From the NCBI RefSeq assembly GCF_012911015.1, contig NZ_WVVV01000019.1, positions 17,831 to 81,830 on the forward strand: a stretch of DNA of 64,000 bases, read 5' to 3'. The notes under the pieces were generated by a model that ran no database searches, was not told where the DNA came from, and saw only the letters and a program-made list of their open reading frames with translations. Below, in pieces: positions 52,704-61,276 of the stretch (position 1 is its first letter; each line of letters starts with the position of its first letter). The DNA comes from Chelativorans sp. ZYF759. GTDB taxonomy: Bacteria; Pseudomonadota; Alphaproteobacteria; Rhizobiales; Rhizobiaceae. The position numbers and the translations under genes are program-made.

Positions 52704-53933
52704 TCAATCGAAATAGGACGGATCGACGATTTCGTCCCAGAGGTACGGGCCGCCGGCATGCGTGACCGTTTCGCCGTCGAACTTGACGATCACCTGACCG
52801 CGCAGTGAGTCGCGACGCTCGGGGTTGAACACGGTGGGAGCTGCCATCACGCCGGACTCGAAATTGGTCTTTTCGATCGCCTCCATGAATTTTTCCCTGG
52901 TCAGGCCGGGTCCGGCCGCCTCAAGCGCATGGACGATCGCCATAGCGTGCGGAAAGCCGTAGGCTCCCATGATGCCGGGATTGGGCCGATCCGGGAAATG
53001 CTTGACCATCAGATCCTTGAACGGCTTGAGACCGGGATCGTCCATCGTTTCGCCGACGAGCGGATGCGCGTAGTAGAAGTTCTTGAGGCCAGTCGTATCG
53101 CCGTCGAGGCTTGCAAGGAATGCGTCGGTCGACGAAACGCCCTGGATGGCCGAGATGATCGGCTTGTCCACCAATCCGAACTCGACGATCTTCTTCATCA
53201 CCAGAGTCGTGGGCGGCGCGTAGGTCGTCAGGATGATGACGTCAGGGTTGGCCGACTGGACGTTGAGGACGGGCACGGTAACGTCGGTCGCGTTGTTTGG
53301 AACGATCTCGTTAGCAACGACCTCGACACCGCGCTTCTCGGCGACCGCGTGGATCATTCTGAGGGCGGCTGTGCCCATTTCATCTTCCGGCCCGAGGACA
53401 CCGACGGTCTTGGCGCCCAGATCGTCGATGGCGTAGCTCATGACGGCGGCAAGGGTGGCGCGCTGCGTTCCAGGCGCAGCTCCGAACTGATACTTGGTCG
53501 GCGGATAGACACCCGCATCGCCCGAAGCGTTCAGCATGAAATGCGGGATCTGTTCCTGGTTGACCAGTTCCTGGATGGAAACGGTGGCGCCGGAGCAGGA
53601 ACCGCCCAGCATAGCGAACACGCGGTCGACATTGATGAATTTGCGCGCGATGGCGCCGGCCTCGGCCGGTGTGCATTTGTCGTCTTCGACGATGTAGCGG
53701 ATCTGGCGTCCGTGAATGCCACCCTTTTCGTTGACGTCGTTGAACCAGGCCCGCGCGGCGTTCGTCGGATCGGTGCCGTAAGCGGTCAGCGCGCCCGACA
53801 GCGGCGCGAAGATGCCGATCAGAATTTCGTCGTCCGTAACGCCCGTCGTCGTCTGTGCGGCGGCTGGCCCTGCCATGACGGCTGCGATGGCAAAGCCGCC
53901 AACTGCTCGAATTGTCTGGCTGATGATTCCCAT
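52704..53933 (-). CDS. LIV-type periplasmic substrate-binding protein
   Basis: The 409-residue protein begins with a signal peptide (MGIISQTIRAVGGFAIAAVM, likely cut after AGPAAA). It continues with the type I periplasmic-binding fold (GVTDDEILIGIFAPLSGALT, GGSCSGATVSIQELV, LNASGDAGV). It is the receptor of the importer. Such LivK-like proteins in catabolic islands bind aromatic or alicyclic acids. The ATG at 53933 follows GGGAGGAG. It is the first gene of the liv operon, upstream of the terminator. Confidence 0.9.
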   Translation of the reverse strand: MGIISQTIRAVGGFAIAAVMAGPAAAQTTTGVTDDEILIGIFAPLSGALTAYGTDPTNAARAWFNDVNEKGGIHGRQIRYIVEDDKCTPAEAGAIARKFINVDRVFAMLGGSCSGATVSIQELVNQEQIPHFMLNASGDAGVYPPTKYQFGAAPGTQRATLAAVMSYAIDDLGAKTVGVLGPEDEMGTAALRMIHAVAEKRGVEVVANEIVPNNATDVTVPVLNVQSANPDVIILTTYAPPTTLVMKKIVEFGLVDKPIISAIQGVSSTDAFLASLDGDTTGLKNFYYAHPLVGETMDDPGLKPFKDLMVKHFPDRPNPGIMGAYGFPHAMAIVHALEAAGPGLTREKFMEAIEKTNFESGVMAAPTVFNPERRDSLRGQVIVKFDGETVTHAGGPYLWDEIVDPSYFD

Positions 53934-54161
53934 AAGATAGACTCCTCCCGATCTGGTTTGTCTGTGGCACGATGCGGATGCTGCAATGCAAATTCGGAAT
54001 GTGGTTCCATGCAGTGAGGGACCACTAGGCTCTTCTTCCACGATGAGGCACCACGACGCGTTCTTCATATTAGGCGATGATGCAAAGCGGATACTGTCTT
54101 TGGATAGGTAGTGAAACCGGCGACGGTTCTCTGCTCGTGGCATTTTTTCTGGGCGGCGATG
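53934..54161. promoter_or_regulatory. Promoter region of the liv operon with island motif copy 6
   Basis: The 228-bp gap holds ACTGTC-N4-GATAGGT at 54093-54109, with eight of nine fixed positions of the island motif, 159 bp upstream of the binding-protein start. The distance is greater than at the other sites. No -35/-10 pair is clear to me. Confidence 0.45.
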
Positions 54162-55352
54162 TCAATTTCCGACACGGCGCTGGTTTTCGTTCGCTTTCTC
54201 GGCGGCATAGGCCTCGGTCGCTTTGAGCCGGGCCGCAGCGGCCTGCGGGGCCAGCTCTGCGCGATGCCGCAGCGCATGCTCTTCCGATTCCCGCAGGCTT
54301 TCGATGCGTCCCTGGAATGCCGGCGCCACATATTTCGCGAAAAGCTCGTAGGAGCGCCTGGTCGCTTCGGTGTTGGCCCAGTCGTGCGCCCAGAACAGAA
54401 ACGCGCCGAAGCCGCCCGACAGATCCCACAGCCGCTCGATCTGGGCAATCGCATCTGCGGGGGTGCCGATTACGGCAAAGGCGTTTTCCTTCAGCGCGTC
54501 GACATAATGATCCGACGTGCTGGCGGATTCAGGTACTAGACCCAGCGTTCCCACCTTGGTGTTGTAATAAATCCATTTCGGCAGGCCATGGCGTACGTCT
54601 CGCCGTGCCTGTTCTTCCGTCTCCGCGATGTGCATCGGCCCGACAAGCCGCCAGTTGCGGCGATCGACGCTGGTTCCGTGCTTGGCAGCCTGCTCTTCCG
54701 CCACTTCCCAGTTGTTCCCGAGCGTCGACATGCCCGCTACCTGCGTGGCGTTCAGGGACAGCATGGAGATGCCGTGCCGGCCGGCCAGCTTCGGGCCGGC
54801 CGGCGATGTGGTGCAGGTGACCGCGATTTCGAAGCCGGGCTGGCTGTAGGGGCGGAGCTGGATTTTCGCATCACGCAGGTCAAACCAGTCCGTCCTGCGC
54901 GTCACCCGCTCGCCGCGCAGAAGGGCCAGGATGATGTCCAGGCTCTCTTCCATGCGCGGGCGCAGCTCGTCGGATCTGAGCCCGAACTGGTAGGCGTCGT
55001 AGGCGAGCGCGCCCGGCCCCACACCGAAGATCAGGCGCCCCCGGCTGAGATGATCGAGCAGCGTCACGCGCTCCGCGACGTGGTATGGACTGTGGTAGGG
55101 CAGCGACACGACGCCGGTTCCGAGCTTGATACGGTTCGTCCGGGCGGCAGCATAGGAGAGGAAGACCTCGGGCGAGCCGACATACTCCCAACCGGTCGAA
55201 TGATGCTCTCCCATCCAGACCTCGTCGTAGCCGAGAGCATCCATATGCTGGATCAGCGCGATGTCCTGATGGATCGCCAGATTGGGGTTCTCGTCGGGTG
55301 AGTGGATCGGCGAGATGAACGATCCGAAACGCATGGGCCAGCGAACAGTCAT
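54162..55352 (-). CDS. LLM-class flavin-dependent oxidoreductase
   Basis: The 396-residue protein is a bacterial luciferase-like TIM barrel: MRFGSFISPIHSPDENPNL, YDEVWMGEHHSTGWEYVGSP, TNRIKLGTGVVSLPYHSPYH and GRLIFGVGPGAL. Relatives are FMNH2- or F420-dependent monooxygenases or dehydrogenases, some catalysing Baeyer-Villiger oxidation. It might open a ring ketone. It is in the same direction as the lyase gene upstream (97 bp gap) and probably forms an operon with it. The ATG at 55352 has AGGAGC. Confidence 0.87.
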   Translation of the reverse strand: MTVRWPMRFGSFISPIHSPDENPNLAIHQDIALIQHMDALGYDEVWMGEHHSTGWEYVGSPEVFLSYAAARTNRIKLGTGVVSLPYHSPYHVAERVTLLDHLSRGRLIFGVGPGALAYDAYQFGLRSDELRPRMEESLDIILALLRGERVTRRTDWFDLRDAKIQLRPYSQPGFEIAVTCTTSPAGPKLAGRHGISMLSLNATQVAGMSTLGNNWEVAEEQAAKHGTSVDRRNWRLVGPMHIAETEEQARRDVRHGLPKWIYYNTKVGTLGLVPESASTSDHYVDALKENAFAVIGTPADAIAQIERLWDLSGGFGAFLFWAHDWANTEATRRSYELFAKYVAPAFQGRIESLRESEEHALRHRAELAPQAAAARLKATEAYAAEKANENQRRVGN

Positions 55353-55448
55353 GATAGCTCCTGAAATTGTCCGTGAAGGGAGGCAAGTTTCTCCCGCCCG
55401 CCGGTATGGCGGCACGATCGCCGGGATCGCGCGCGGGGCGAAGTCTCG

Positions 55449-56444
55449 CTATTCGGCCGCCGCCAGTCGTTTATCGCCGAGCAGGCCATTCTCGCGCAGC
55501 ACGGCCACCGCGTGCGCCTTTTCCTCTTCCGTCGGAGGCGTCAGAGGCGGGCGGACCGGGCCGCCGGCGAAGCCGAACAGCGTCGAGATGTATTTCATCA
55601 GCGTAAGGTGATGGACGCCCTTGGCCAGGTAGCGGCTGTGCAGTTCATTGGCGACCTTGAGGATCTTCGTCAGGGCCTGCCTGGCGGCTTCCAGATCGTT
55701 GCTTTCGACCGCTTCCCAGAAATGAACGCAGTTGGGCTTTTCTTGGGTCTGCATGTAGAGCGGGCGTGACGAGCCGATGATGAAGCGCGGCGTTCGCTCG
55801 GGGAATGCCGCCTTGCCGAAGAAGTAATACTCTTCAAGCGGAGCGCTTATCGCCAGCTTGTCGCCAACGGCGAGAACCATCGCCGAATACTTGTCAAGCG
55901 ACAGAGAGGCCTCCTTGGCCGCGACTACAGTGTCGATCTCGGCGATCCGGGCCATCAGTTCGGGACGTATGTAGAACCCCAACTCATGGAGCGTCGTCGT
56001 ATAGGTCGCAATGCCGATATCCACTGCGTCCGCCAGCTTTTTGTAATAGTCCAGTACGCCGTCGTCTGAGCGTGGCCCGTAGTAGGGCGGCCAGCACATG
56101 ATGAGGTCGGCGCCGCTCGCCTGCGCGTGACGCGCGAGGTCGATCGAATCCTTGTAGGAGGTATGGGAAATATTGACGATGACCGGCACACGCCCGTTCA
56201 CGGTTTCGAGGATGGTCTCGGTGACGGCCTTTCGCTCCTCAAGGGTCTGCGTCCAGAATTCCTGGTACAGCGATCCGACGTAGAGGCCCTGCACGCCGGG
56301 AAGGTTCATATAGCGTTCGGTATTGGCCTTGATACCGTCGAAGTCTATCTCGAGGTCCGGCTTGAGCGCGGTGGTCGTGGTCACGGAATAGCCGCGCAGA
56401 TTGTCGCGAACCCATGCCTTCGCATCGGATCTTGCATATTGCAT
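55449..56444 (-). CDS. Dihydrodipicolinate synthase/N-acetylneuraminate lyase-family aldolase
   Basis: The 331-residue TIM-barrel protein has the Schiff-base lysine in VVAAKEASLSLDKY, a Tyr-containing strand ATYTTTLHEL and VIVNISHTSYKD. These enzymes make or break C-C bonds next to a keto group through a lysine imine. In this setting a retro-aldol or hydratase-aldolase step in side-chain or ring breakdown is possible. The start MQYARSDAKAW is plausible. It lies downstream of the IclR gene with a 156-bp gap that holds a palindrome. Confidence 0.83.
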   Translation of the reverse strand: MQYARSDAKAWVRDNLRGYSVTTTTALKPDLEIDFDGIKANTERYMNLPGVQGLYVGSLYQEFWTQTLEERKAVTETILETVNGRVPVIVNISHTSYKDSIDLARHAQASGADLIMCWPPYYGPRSDDGVLDYYKKLADAVDIGIATYTTTLHELGFYIRPELMARIAEIDTVVAAKEASLSLDKYSAMVLAVGDKLAISAPLEEYYFFGKAAFPERTPRFIIGSSRPLYMQTQEKPNCVHFWEAVESNDLEAARQALTKILKVANELHSRYLAKGVHHLTLMKYISTLFGFAGGPVRPPLTPPTEEEKAHAVAVLRENGLLGDKRLAAAE

Positions 56445-56600
56445 TACGTTGCTCCCGGTCTGTTGGCGGTCTGGGGCCTCTGTGCTGGAAATCGCGCTGA
56501 GCAGCGTGATCGGGTGTAGAGGCGTGGCGGATCGTGCAAAAACAATGAGCCACCTTCCGCCGTTTGCAATCCGAAAACAGGCGTCGATGACGGCGAGCGC
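56445..56600. promoter_or_regulatory. Promoter gap between the aldolase and IclR genes
   Basis: No gene is visible. The gap probably holds the aldolase/LLM promoter. The perfect palindrome ATCGCATATGCGAT at 56606-56619, within the last codons of the IclR gene, is 162 bp upstream of the aldolase start. Confidence 0.4.
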
Positions 56601-57455
56601 TCACAATCGCATATGCGATCCGATATTGCCGCCATCCTCGCGCCGGGTCGCGCTCGCGGTTGACGACCGCCCTTGGCCGCTCCCGAAGGTGGCTGTCAGC
56701 GCGTCGCAATATCTTGCGATCATGGTATCGAGAATTTCGACGATCGCCGGCAGGCTCTCCTCGATCCGCTGTGCCGGCCCACCGACGCCCACGGCAACCG
56801 CCCGTCCGGCGATGGTGACGGGAAGGATGATCGCCACGCTTCCCGCGCTTGGGAGGAGAGGGTTGCGCGAATAGTGAAAATGATGGTCCTGGATGGCGGT
56901 GACAGATGCGATCTCCACCTCCACATCGAACCGCCGCGAGAGATTGTTCTCGCGCGCGCGGATCAAACGGCAGACCCTGTCGATCTGCTTGAAAGGCTGC
57001 CTGCTCAGGAGCATTCGACCGTAGCTGGAATAGGTCAGCGGAAGGACGGAGCCTTCCTCGACATGCATCTCGACGGGAAGGTTCCGCCGCTTCGTGCGGT
57101 GGAAATGGACGAAGATGTCATTTCGGGACGCGATCGACACCGTTTCGCCCGTGCGCACGCCGATATCTTCCAGAAGATCGGTGATGATACTTTCCTCGTA
57201 GAAAAAGTCATAGCCGAACCCCTCCAACCATTTGCCCAGATGGAGCACCTCCGGCGTCGGGAAATAGAGGCGGGTCTTCGGATCGTAGGTCACGTAACCT
57301 GCTTCGATCATGGTGCGCAGCAGGAAGTTCGTGCTGGATTGTGGTATGTCGAGATGCCGAAGGATCTCCAGCTGCGTCAGCGCGCGCTTTTGCTCGGAGA
57401 AGAGCCGCAGCACCTCCAGCACCCTCAAAGCGGATTTGACAGGTCTGTGAGACAA
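56601..57455 (-). CDS. IclR-family transcriptional regulator
   Basis: The 284-residue protein has an N-terminal winged helix (TQLEILRHLDIPQSSTNFLL) and the IclR effector domain (SIASRNDIFVHFHRT, SSYGRMLLSRQ, RIEESLPAIVEILDTMIARY). It probably responds to an aromatic or alicyclic acid. It lies between the aldolase/LLM pair and the ferredoxin/P450 genes, all leftward, and likely controls one of them. The last about 30 residues are unusual and may be strain-specific. Confidence 0.88.
   Translation of the reverse strand: MSHRPVKSALRVLEVLRLFSEQKRALTQLEILRHLDIPQSSTNFLLRTMIEAGYVTYDPKTRLYFPTPEVLHLGKWLEGFGYDFFYEESIITDLLEDIGVRTGETVSIASRNDIFVHFHRTKRRNLPVEMHVEEGSVLPLTYSSYGRMLLSRQPFKQIDRVCRLIRARENNLSRRFDVEVEIASVTAIQDHHFHYSRNPLLPSAGSVAIILPVTIAGRAVAVGVGGPAQRIEESLPAIVEILDTMIARYCDALTATFGSGQGRSSTASATRREDGGNIGSHMRL
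56606..56619. promoter_or_regulatory. Perfect palindrome ATCGCATATGCGAT
   Basis: This 14-bp palindrome overlaps the IclR gene end and precedes the aldolase promoter gap. A one-mismatch copy lies at 32926-32939 upstream of ACAD paralogue A. It could be an IclR operator, but no footprint-like pattern is available. Confidence 0.35.
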
Positions 57456-57505
57456 TTCCTTCCTCCAGAGCGGGCGGGTCCCGAGTGACCGGCGCTGCCG
57501 GAAAT

Positions 57506-57823
57506 TCAGAACTCCGTGCCGGGCGCCAGGGTCAGGACGAGGCCATCCAGCAAGGCGTCCGGCTTTAACTGACAGGACAGGCGCGACACCGGCTTTATAT
57601 CGACCGCGAGTTCAATCATCGCGTCCTCGTCCTCGCCCATCGGCGGCAAGCGCCCGAACCACTCCGGATCGACATAGACATGGCATGTGGCGCATGCCGC
57701 GCTGCCGCCGCACTGGGCGGCGATCGACAATCCATGGTCCCGGATCATCTCCATCACCGACGATGCGGAACCGCCTGCGATCTCGTGGCGAACGCCTTCC
57801 TGATCGAACACGACTATATGCAC
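57506..57823 (-). CDS. 2Fe-2S ferredoxin, putidaredoxin-like
   Basis: The 105-residue protein carries the [2Fe-2S] motif C-x5-C-x2-C (QCGGSAACATCHVYV) and a fourth cysteine in SRLSCQLK, as in adrenodoxin/putidaredoxin. It passes electrons to the P450 encoded just upstream. The start is the GTG at 57823 after a GAGGAG ribosome site. No ferredoxin reductase gene is in the window, so a shared reductase elsewhere is required. Confidence 0.9.
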   Translation of the reverse strand: MHIVVFDQEGVRHEIAGGSASSVMEMIRDHGLSIAAQCGGSAACATCHVYVDPEWFGRLPPMGEDEDAMIELAVDIKPVSRLSCQLKPDALLDGLVLTLAPGTEF

Positions 57824-57886
57824 GGAACTCCTCGCCCCCTTTCCTGCGAAATGCGGTGCGACGACGAAGATCGCCACCGCTGGGAT

Positions 57887-59134
57887 CTATCGGGCGACAT
57901 CGAAGACAACGTTCAGCGGCCGCCAGGAGCGCATGAACAGGCTCTTGAAGCCCGGCTGCTCTGCTTCCGGATCGAGGCGCACATTCGACAGGTTGTCGAG
58001 AACGGCGCTCACCGCATCGCGCATCTCGGCACGCGCCAATCCCATCCCGACGCAGGAGCGCGGCCCCTTGTTGAAGGCCAAATGGTCCGCCGCCGGCTTG
58101 CGCGCCAGATCCGCCGCATGCGGGCACGCATATTTGCCAGGGTCGCGGTTGGCCGCCGAATGAAGCAGGATGAGTCGCTGATCCCTCTTAACCTCGGTTC
58201 CGGCGATAGTGCAGTCGTCGTTCGCCACCCGGAAGCGGTACATGACCGAACCGTAGAGCCGCATCGATTCCTCGACCGCGGACGAAAGGGCGGTCTTGCG
58301 ATCCGCTTCCACCGCGGCTCGGATATCGGCATTGGTCAGCACCAGATAGAGGATGTTGGCGATTCCGTGCACCGTCGTGTCGGCGCCGCCAAGGAACAGT
58401 TCGCGGCAGATCGCCACCACGTCCTCTTCCGTCAGGTCATCGCCGAATTCCGACGGCGCCTCCGTCCAGACGCGGCTGATGAAATCGTCGCGCGGGTTGG
58501 CTTTCCGGTCGCGGATATAGGGCAATAGCATGTCATTGATGTCCTTGGACACGCGCAACCCCTTCTGACGGATATCTTCAGTGGCGAAGCCGGAGCCGAT
58601 AACCTCCATGATCTCCTCGTGGAGATGAAGGATGCGCGCCACCATCGCATCGTCTTCCCACGGCATGCCTAGAAGCGCGGCGATGACGCGCGGCGGAATC
58701 TGGTCGCCAAACTCGGCGGTCAGATCAGCCTTGCCGGTGCCCTTGGCGAGTATACGCTTCATCAGCATGTTGATGGTGGGTGCAACCTGGTTGTTGCGGT
58801 AGCCCTCCACGAGTGGCGGTGTCATCAGCTTGAGGAAGAAGCGGCGCATACGCATATGTTCCTCGCCGCTCAGGAGCGTGATGTTGCGTCCGCCGCCCTT
58901 GATCTCGACGACGACGGGAGGAACGGTTTGGTACGGGTTGCGGAACCGGTCCTCGTTCATTTCGATGAAGGCGCATTCCTCGAAGCCGAGGACCGCCCAT
59001 GCATTCATCTGCGTATCCCAGACAATCGGCCCGTCGCCACGAAGCGCCTCGTAGTATTCCCACGGTTCGATATCCTCGACATTCTTGATCGAGAACGGCT
59101 GGCCGATACTGGCGGAAAGCTTGGAATCGAGCAT
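57887..59134 (-). CDS. Cytochrome P450
   Basis: The 415-residue P450 has the I-helix ELFLGGADTTVHGI, the K-helix ExxR (VEESMRLYG) and the heme loop FNKGPRSCVGMGLAR with C361 as heme ligand. It is a soluble bacterial class I P450 served by the downstream 2Fe-2S ferredoxin. It could hydroxylate a hydrophobic substrate such as a terpenoid or alicyclic acid, to be oxidised by the GMC enzymes. It follows the racemase gene with a 45-bp gap. Substrate not known. Confidence 0.92.
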   Translation of the reverse strand: MLDSKLSASIGQPFSIKNVEDIEPWEYYEALRGDGPIVWDTQMNAWAVLGFEECAFIEMNEDRFRNPYQTVPPVVVEIKGGGRNITLLSGEEHMRMRRFFLKLMTPPLVEGYRNNQVAPTINMLMKRILAKGTGKADLTAEFGDQIPPRVIAALLGMPWEDDAMVARILHLHEEIMEVIGSGFATEDIRQKGLRVSKDINDMLLPYIRDRKANPRDDFISRVWTEAPSEFGDDLTEEDVVAICRELFLGGADTTVHGIANILYLVLTNADIRAAVEADRKTALSSAVEESMRLYGSVMYRFRVANDDCTIAGTEVKRDQRLILLHSAANRDPGKYACPHAADLARKPAADHLAFNKGPRSCVGMGLARAEMRDAVSAVLDNLSNVRLDPEAEQPGFKSLFMRSWRPLNVVFDVAR

Positions 59135-59179
59135 GTTCTCCTCCTCCTCATCATTGGTAGGCTTCCCGTCGCCAGCCGG

Positions 59180-60265
59180 TCAGTTGCCTTGCGTCCATCT
59201 GGCATGGACCGCAGCAGCCGTATCCGTCGCCGAGTTGCGGATTTCCGTGACGGTCCGGCTGAAGCGGGGAGCGGGGGCGGGGTGGGTGAAGCCTTCGCGG
59301 ACCACGAAGCTCGCGCGCGAGCGGTTGTGAGGATGCTCGACGGCTTCCGCCATGGTCAGTACCGGCGAAACGCAGGCGTCCCGGTCCGCGAAGATCGCGC
59401 CCCACTCGTCACGGGTTTTGGTCAGGAAGCGTTGCTGGAAAGCCGTTTGCATGGCGTCCCAGCGGCTTCTGTCGGCTTGCGGGAAACTGGCGCTGTCGAG
59501 GCCGAGACCGTCGAGCAACTGCGCGTAGAATTGGGGTTCCAGAGCGCCTACCGCGACGAACCTGCCATCGGCGCAGGCATAGCACCTGTAGTACGGTGTT
59601 CCACCGTCGAGCAGGTTGGACTGGCGTTCCTCGCTCCATGCGCCGGTCTGGCGCAGCGCATGGAACATGCTCATCAGCAGCGCGACGCCCTCGGTCATCG
59701 CGACATCCACAACCTGCCCCTTTCCCGATTGTCTTGCTTCGGTCAGGGCGGCGAGCACACCCATGGCCAGGAACATAGCGCCGCCGCCATAGTCTCCCAC
59801 CAGGTTGAGCGGCAGGACCGGCGTACGATTCTTTTCACCGATCGCCCCCAGTGCGCCGGCTATCGCAATGTAGTTGATGTCATGCCCTGCCCGTTGCGCG
59901 AGTTCGCCGGACTGCCCCCATCCGGTCATGCGGCCGTAGACCAGTGCCGGCGCGCGCGCCAGGCAGACGTCCGGACCGAGGCCGAGGCGTTCCATGACAG
60001 CGGGCCGGAATCCTTCGATAAGGATGTCGGCCTTCTCGACCAGCCGCAGCGCGGCCTCCCGGTCTCCGGCATCCTTGAGGTTGAGTTCCACGCTCACGCG
60101 TCCGCGGTGAAGAATGGCTTCGCCCGCATCCTCATAGGCGGCCTGGCCCCCGGCGCGCACGATGCGTAGGATATCGGCGCCCATGTCGGCGAGCAGCATC
60201 GCGCAGAGCGGCACCGGGCCGATCGCGTCGAATTCGATGATGCGCACGCCGCTCAGTGGTCCCAT
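59180..60265 (-). CDS. Alpha-methylacyl-CoA racemase (CoA-transferase family III)
   Basis: The 361-residue protein is CaiB-like with the racemase catalytic pair: histidine in RAGHDINYIAIAGAL (H128) and aspartate in NLVGDYGGGAMFLA (D158). These match His126 and Asp156 of the mycobacterial racemase. It also has the CoA-binding GADILRI start. It inverts the alpha carbon of 2-methylacyl-CoA so that an (S)-specific ACAD can act. Its presence implies a methyl-branched substrate. It starts 17 bp after the SDR. Confidence 0.9.
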   Translation of the reverse strand: MGPLSGVRIIEFDAIGPVPLCAMLLADMGADILRIVRAGGQAAYEDAGEAILHRGRVSVELNLKDAGDREAALRLVEKADILIEGFRPAVMERLGLGPDVCLARAPALVYGRMTGWGQSGELAQRAGHDINYIAIAGALGAIGEKNRTPVLPLNLVGDYGGGAMFLAMGVLAALTEARQSGKGQVVDVAMTEGVALLMSMFHALRQTGAWSEERQSNLLDGGTPYYRCYACADGRFVAVGALEPQFYAQLLDGLGLDSASFPQADRSRWDAMQTAFQQRFLTKTRDEWGAIFADRDACVSPVLTMAEAVEHPHNRSRASFVVREGFTHPAPAPRFSRTVTEIRNSATDTAAAVHARWTQGN

Positions 60266-60281
60266 TTGGCTGGTCCAGTCC

Positions 60282-61073
60282 CTATTGTTGCGCGATCGTG
60301 TTGGCCGCGCTGTTCTTCGAGTTGCCGAGCGTGGCGCTCAACCCGCCGTCGACCAGCAGGTTAACGCCGCTGATGAAGGCAGCGCCCGGGCCGGCAAGGA
60401 AATGGATGGCGCGTGCGAGGTCTTCCGGCTGGCCGACGCGGCCGAGCGGGATCTCGCGGCCGCGCCGTTCGCGCGCCTCGGAATCGTCGTAGGACGCCTT
60501 CGTCATTGCCGTATGGGTCGGACCAGGCGAAACACAGTTGCAGCGAATGCCGTCCGGCCCCCACTCGGCAGCCATCTGCCGGATCAACATGACCAGCGCC
60601 GCCTTGCTCGTGCTGTAGGCTCCGAGCGGAACAGCTGGATTTTCGGCGGCGCTCGACGCGGTCGCCACGATCGCGCCTTTCGAAGCCTTGAGATGCGGGT
60701 GGGCGGCCCGGCCGAGCAGCAGCGTCGCCCTGGCGTTGATGTTCATCATCCAGTCGAACTGGTCTGCGTCCAGATCGACCAGCGGCTTCATGTGGATGAC
60801 GCCGGCATTGCTTATCAGGACGTCGAGGCCGCCGAGCCTTGCCACTGCCTCGGTCACGATCCGTGCGGGTACCATAGGGTCGGCAAGGTCGCCGACGAAG
60901 GTGTGAACAGTGGCTCCGCCGGACGAGGCTTCGGCCGCGATGCTGCTCAACCCGGCAGCGTCGCGGTCAACCAGCAGCATCGCGGGGCTCTCGTCCGTCA
61001 TCGTCTTGGTTGCGAACTGCAGGGCGGTTGCGCGCCCGATACCGCTTGCCGCACCTGTAATAATCGTTCTCAA
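60282..61073 (-). CDS. SDR oxidoreductase
   Basis: The 263-residue SDR has TGAASGIG, SNAGVI, the catalytic serine in TASSAAEN, AYSTSKAAL and a tail after DGGLSATL. It is the first gene of the leftward SDR, racemase, P450, ferredoxin cluster. I chose the TTG at 61073, which has a GGGAGG ribosome site; a TTG at 61088 is less likely. The divergent motif copy is 63 bp upstream. Confidence 0.85.
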   Translation of the reverse strand: MRTIITGAASGIGRATALQFATKTMTDESPAMLLVDRDAAGLSSIAAEASSGGATVHTFVGDLADPMVPARIVTEAVARLGGLDVLISNAGVIHMKPLVDLDADQFDWMMNINARATLLLGRAAHPHLKASKGAIVATASSAAENPAVPLGAYSTSKAALVMLIRQMAAEWGPDGIRCNCVSPGPTHTAMTKASYDDSEARERRGREIPLGRVGQPEDLARAIHFLAGPGAAFISGVNLLVDGGLSATLGNSKNSAANTIAQQ

Positions 61074-61136
61074 GCGCCGACCTCCCAACGTTCCCGGGTT
61101 CGCATGGCAGATTTGTAGGGCAGGGCCTCAACGTCA

Positions 61137-61153
61137 CCTACCGGGCGATAGGT
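61137..61153. promoter_or_regulatory. Island motif copy 7 (CCTACC-N4-GATAGGT)
   Basis: This copy lies between the SDR/racemase/P450 operon (start 61073, 63 bp) and the ligase (start 61277, 123 bp). It could control both directions. The right half is an exact consensus match. Confidence 0.65.
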
Positions 61154-61276
61154 TTTGGAGCCGACATCCCTTTCTAGAAAGGCGAAGGCAGTAGCGCTCC
61201 CGCGCCGGCGCCGGCGGTCGATTCGGTTCCGCGACGGGGCAGGGAGGTTGCATCGAGCTGTCAGGGAGAGGAATGC

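Noticed and set aside
59146-59162. CCTCAT-N4-GGTAGGC upstream of the P450 gene
   Set aside because: Only seven of nine fixed positions match, and it lies about 12 bp from the start codon, too close for the pattern seen at other sites.
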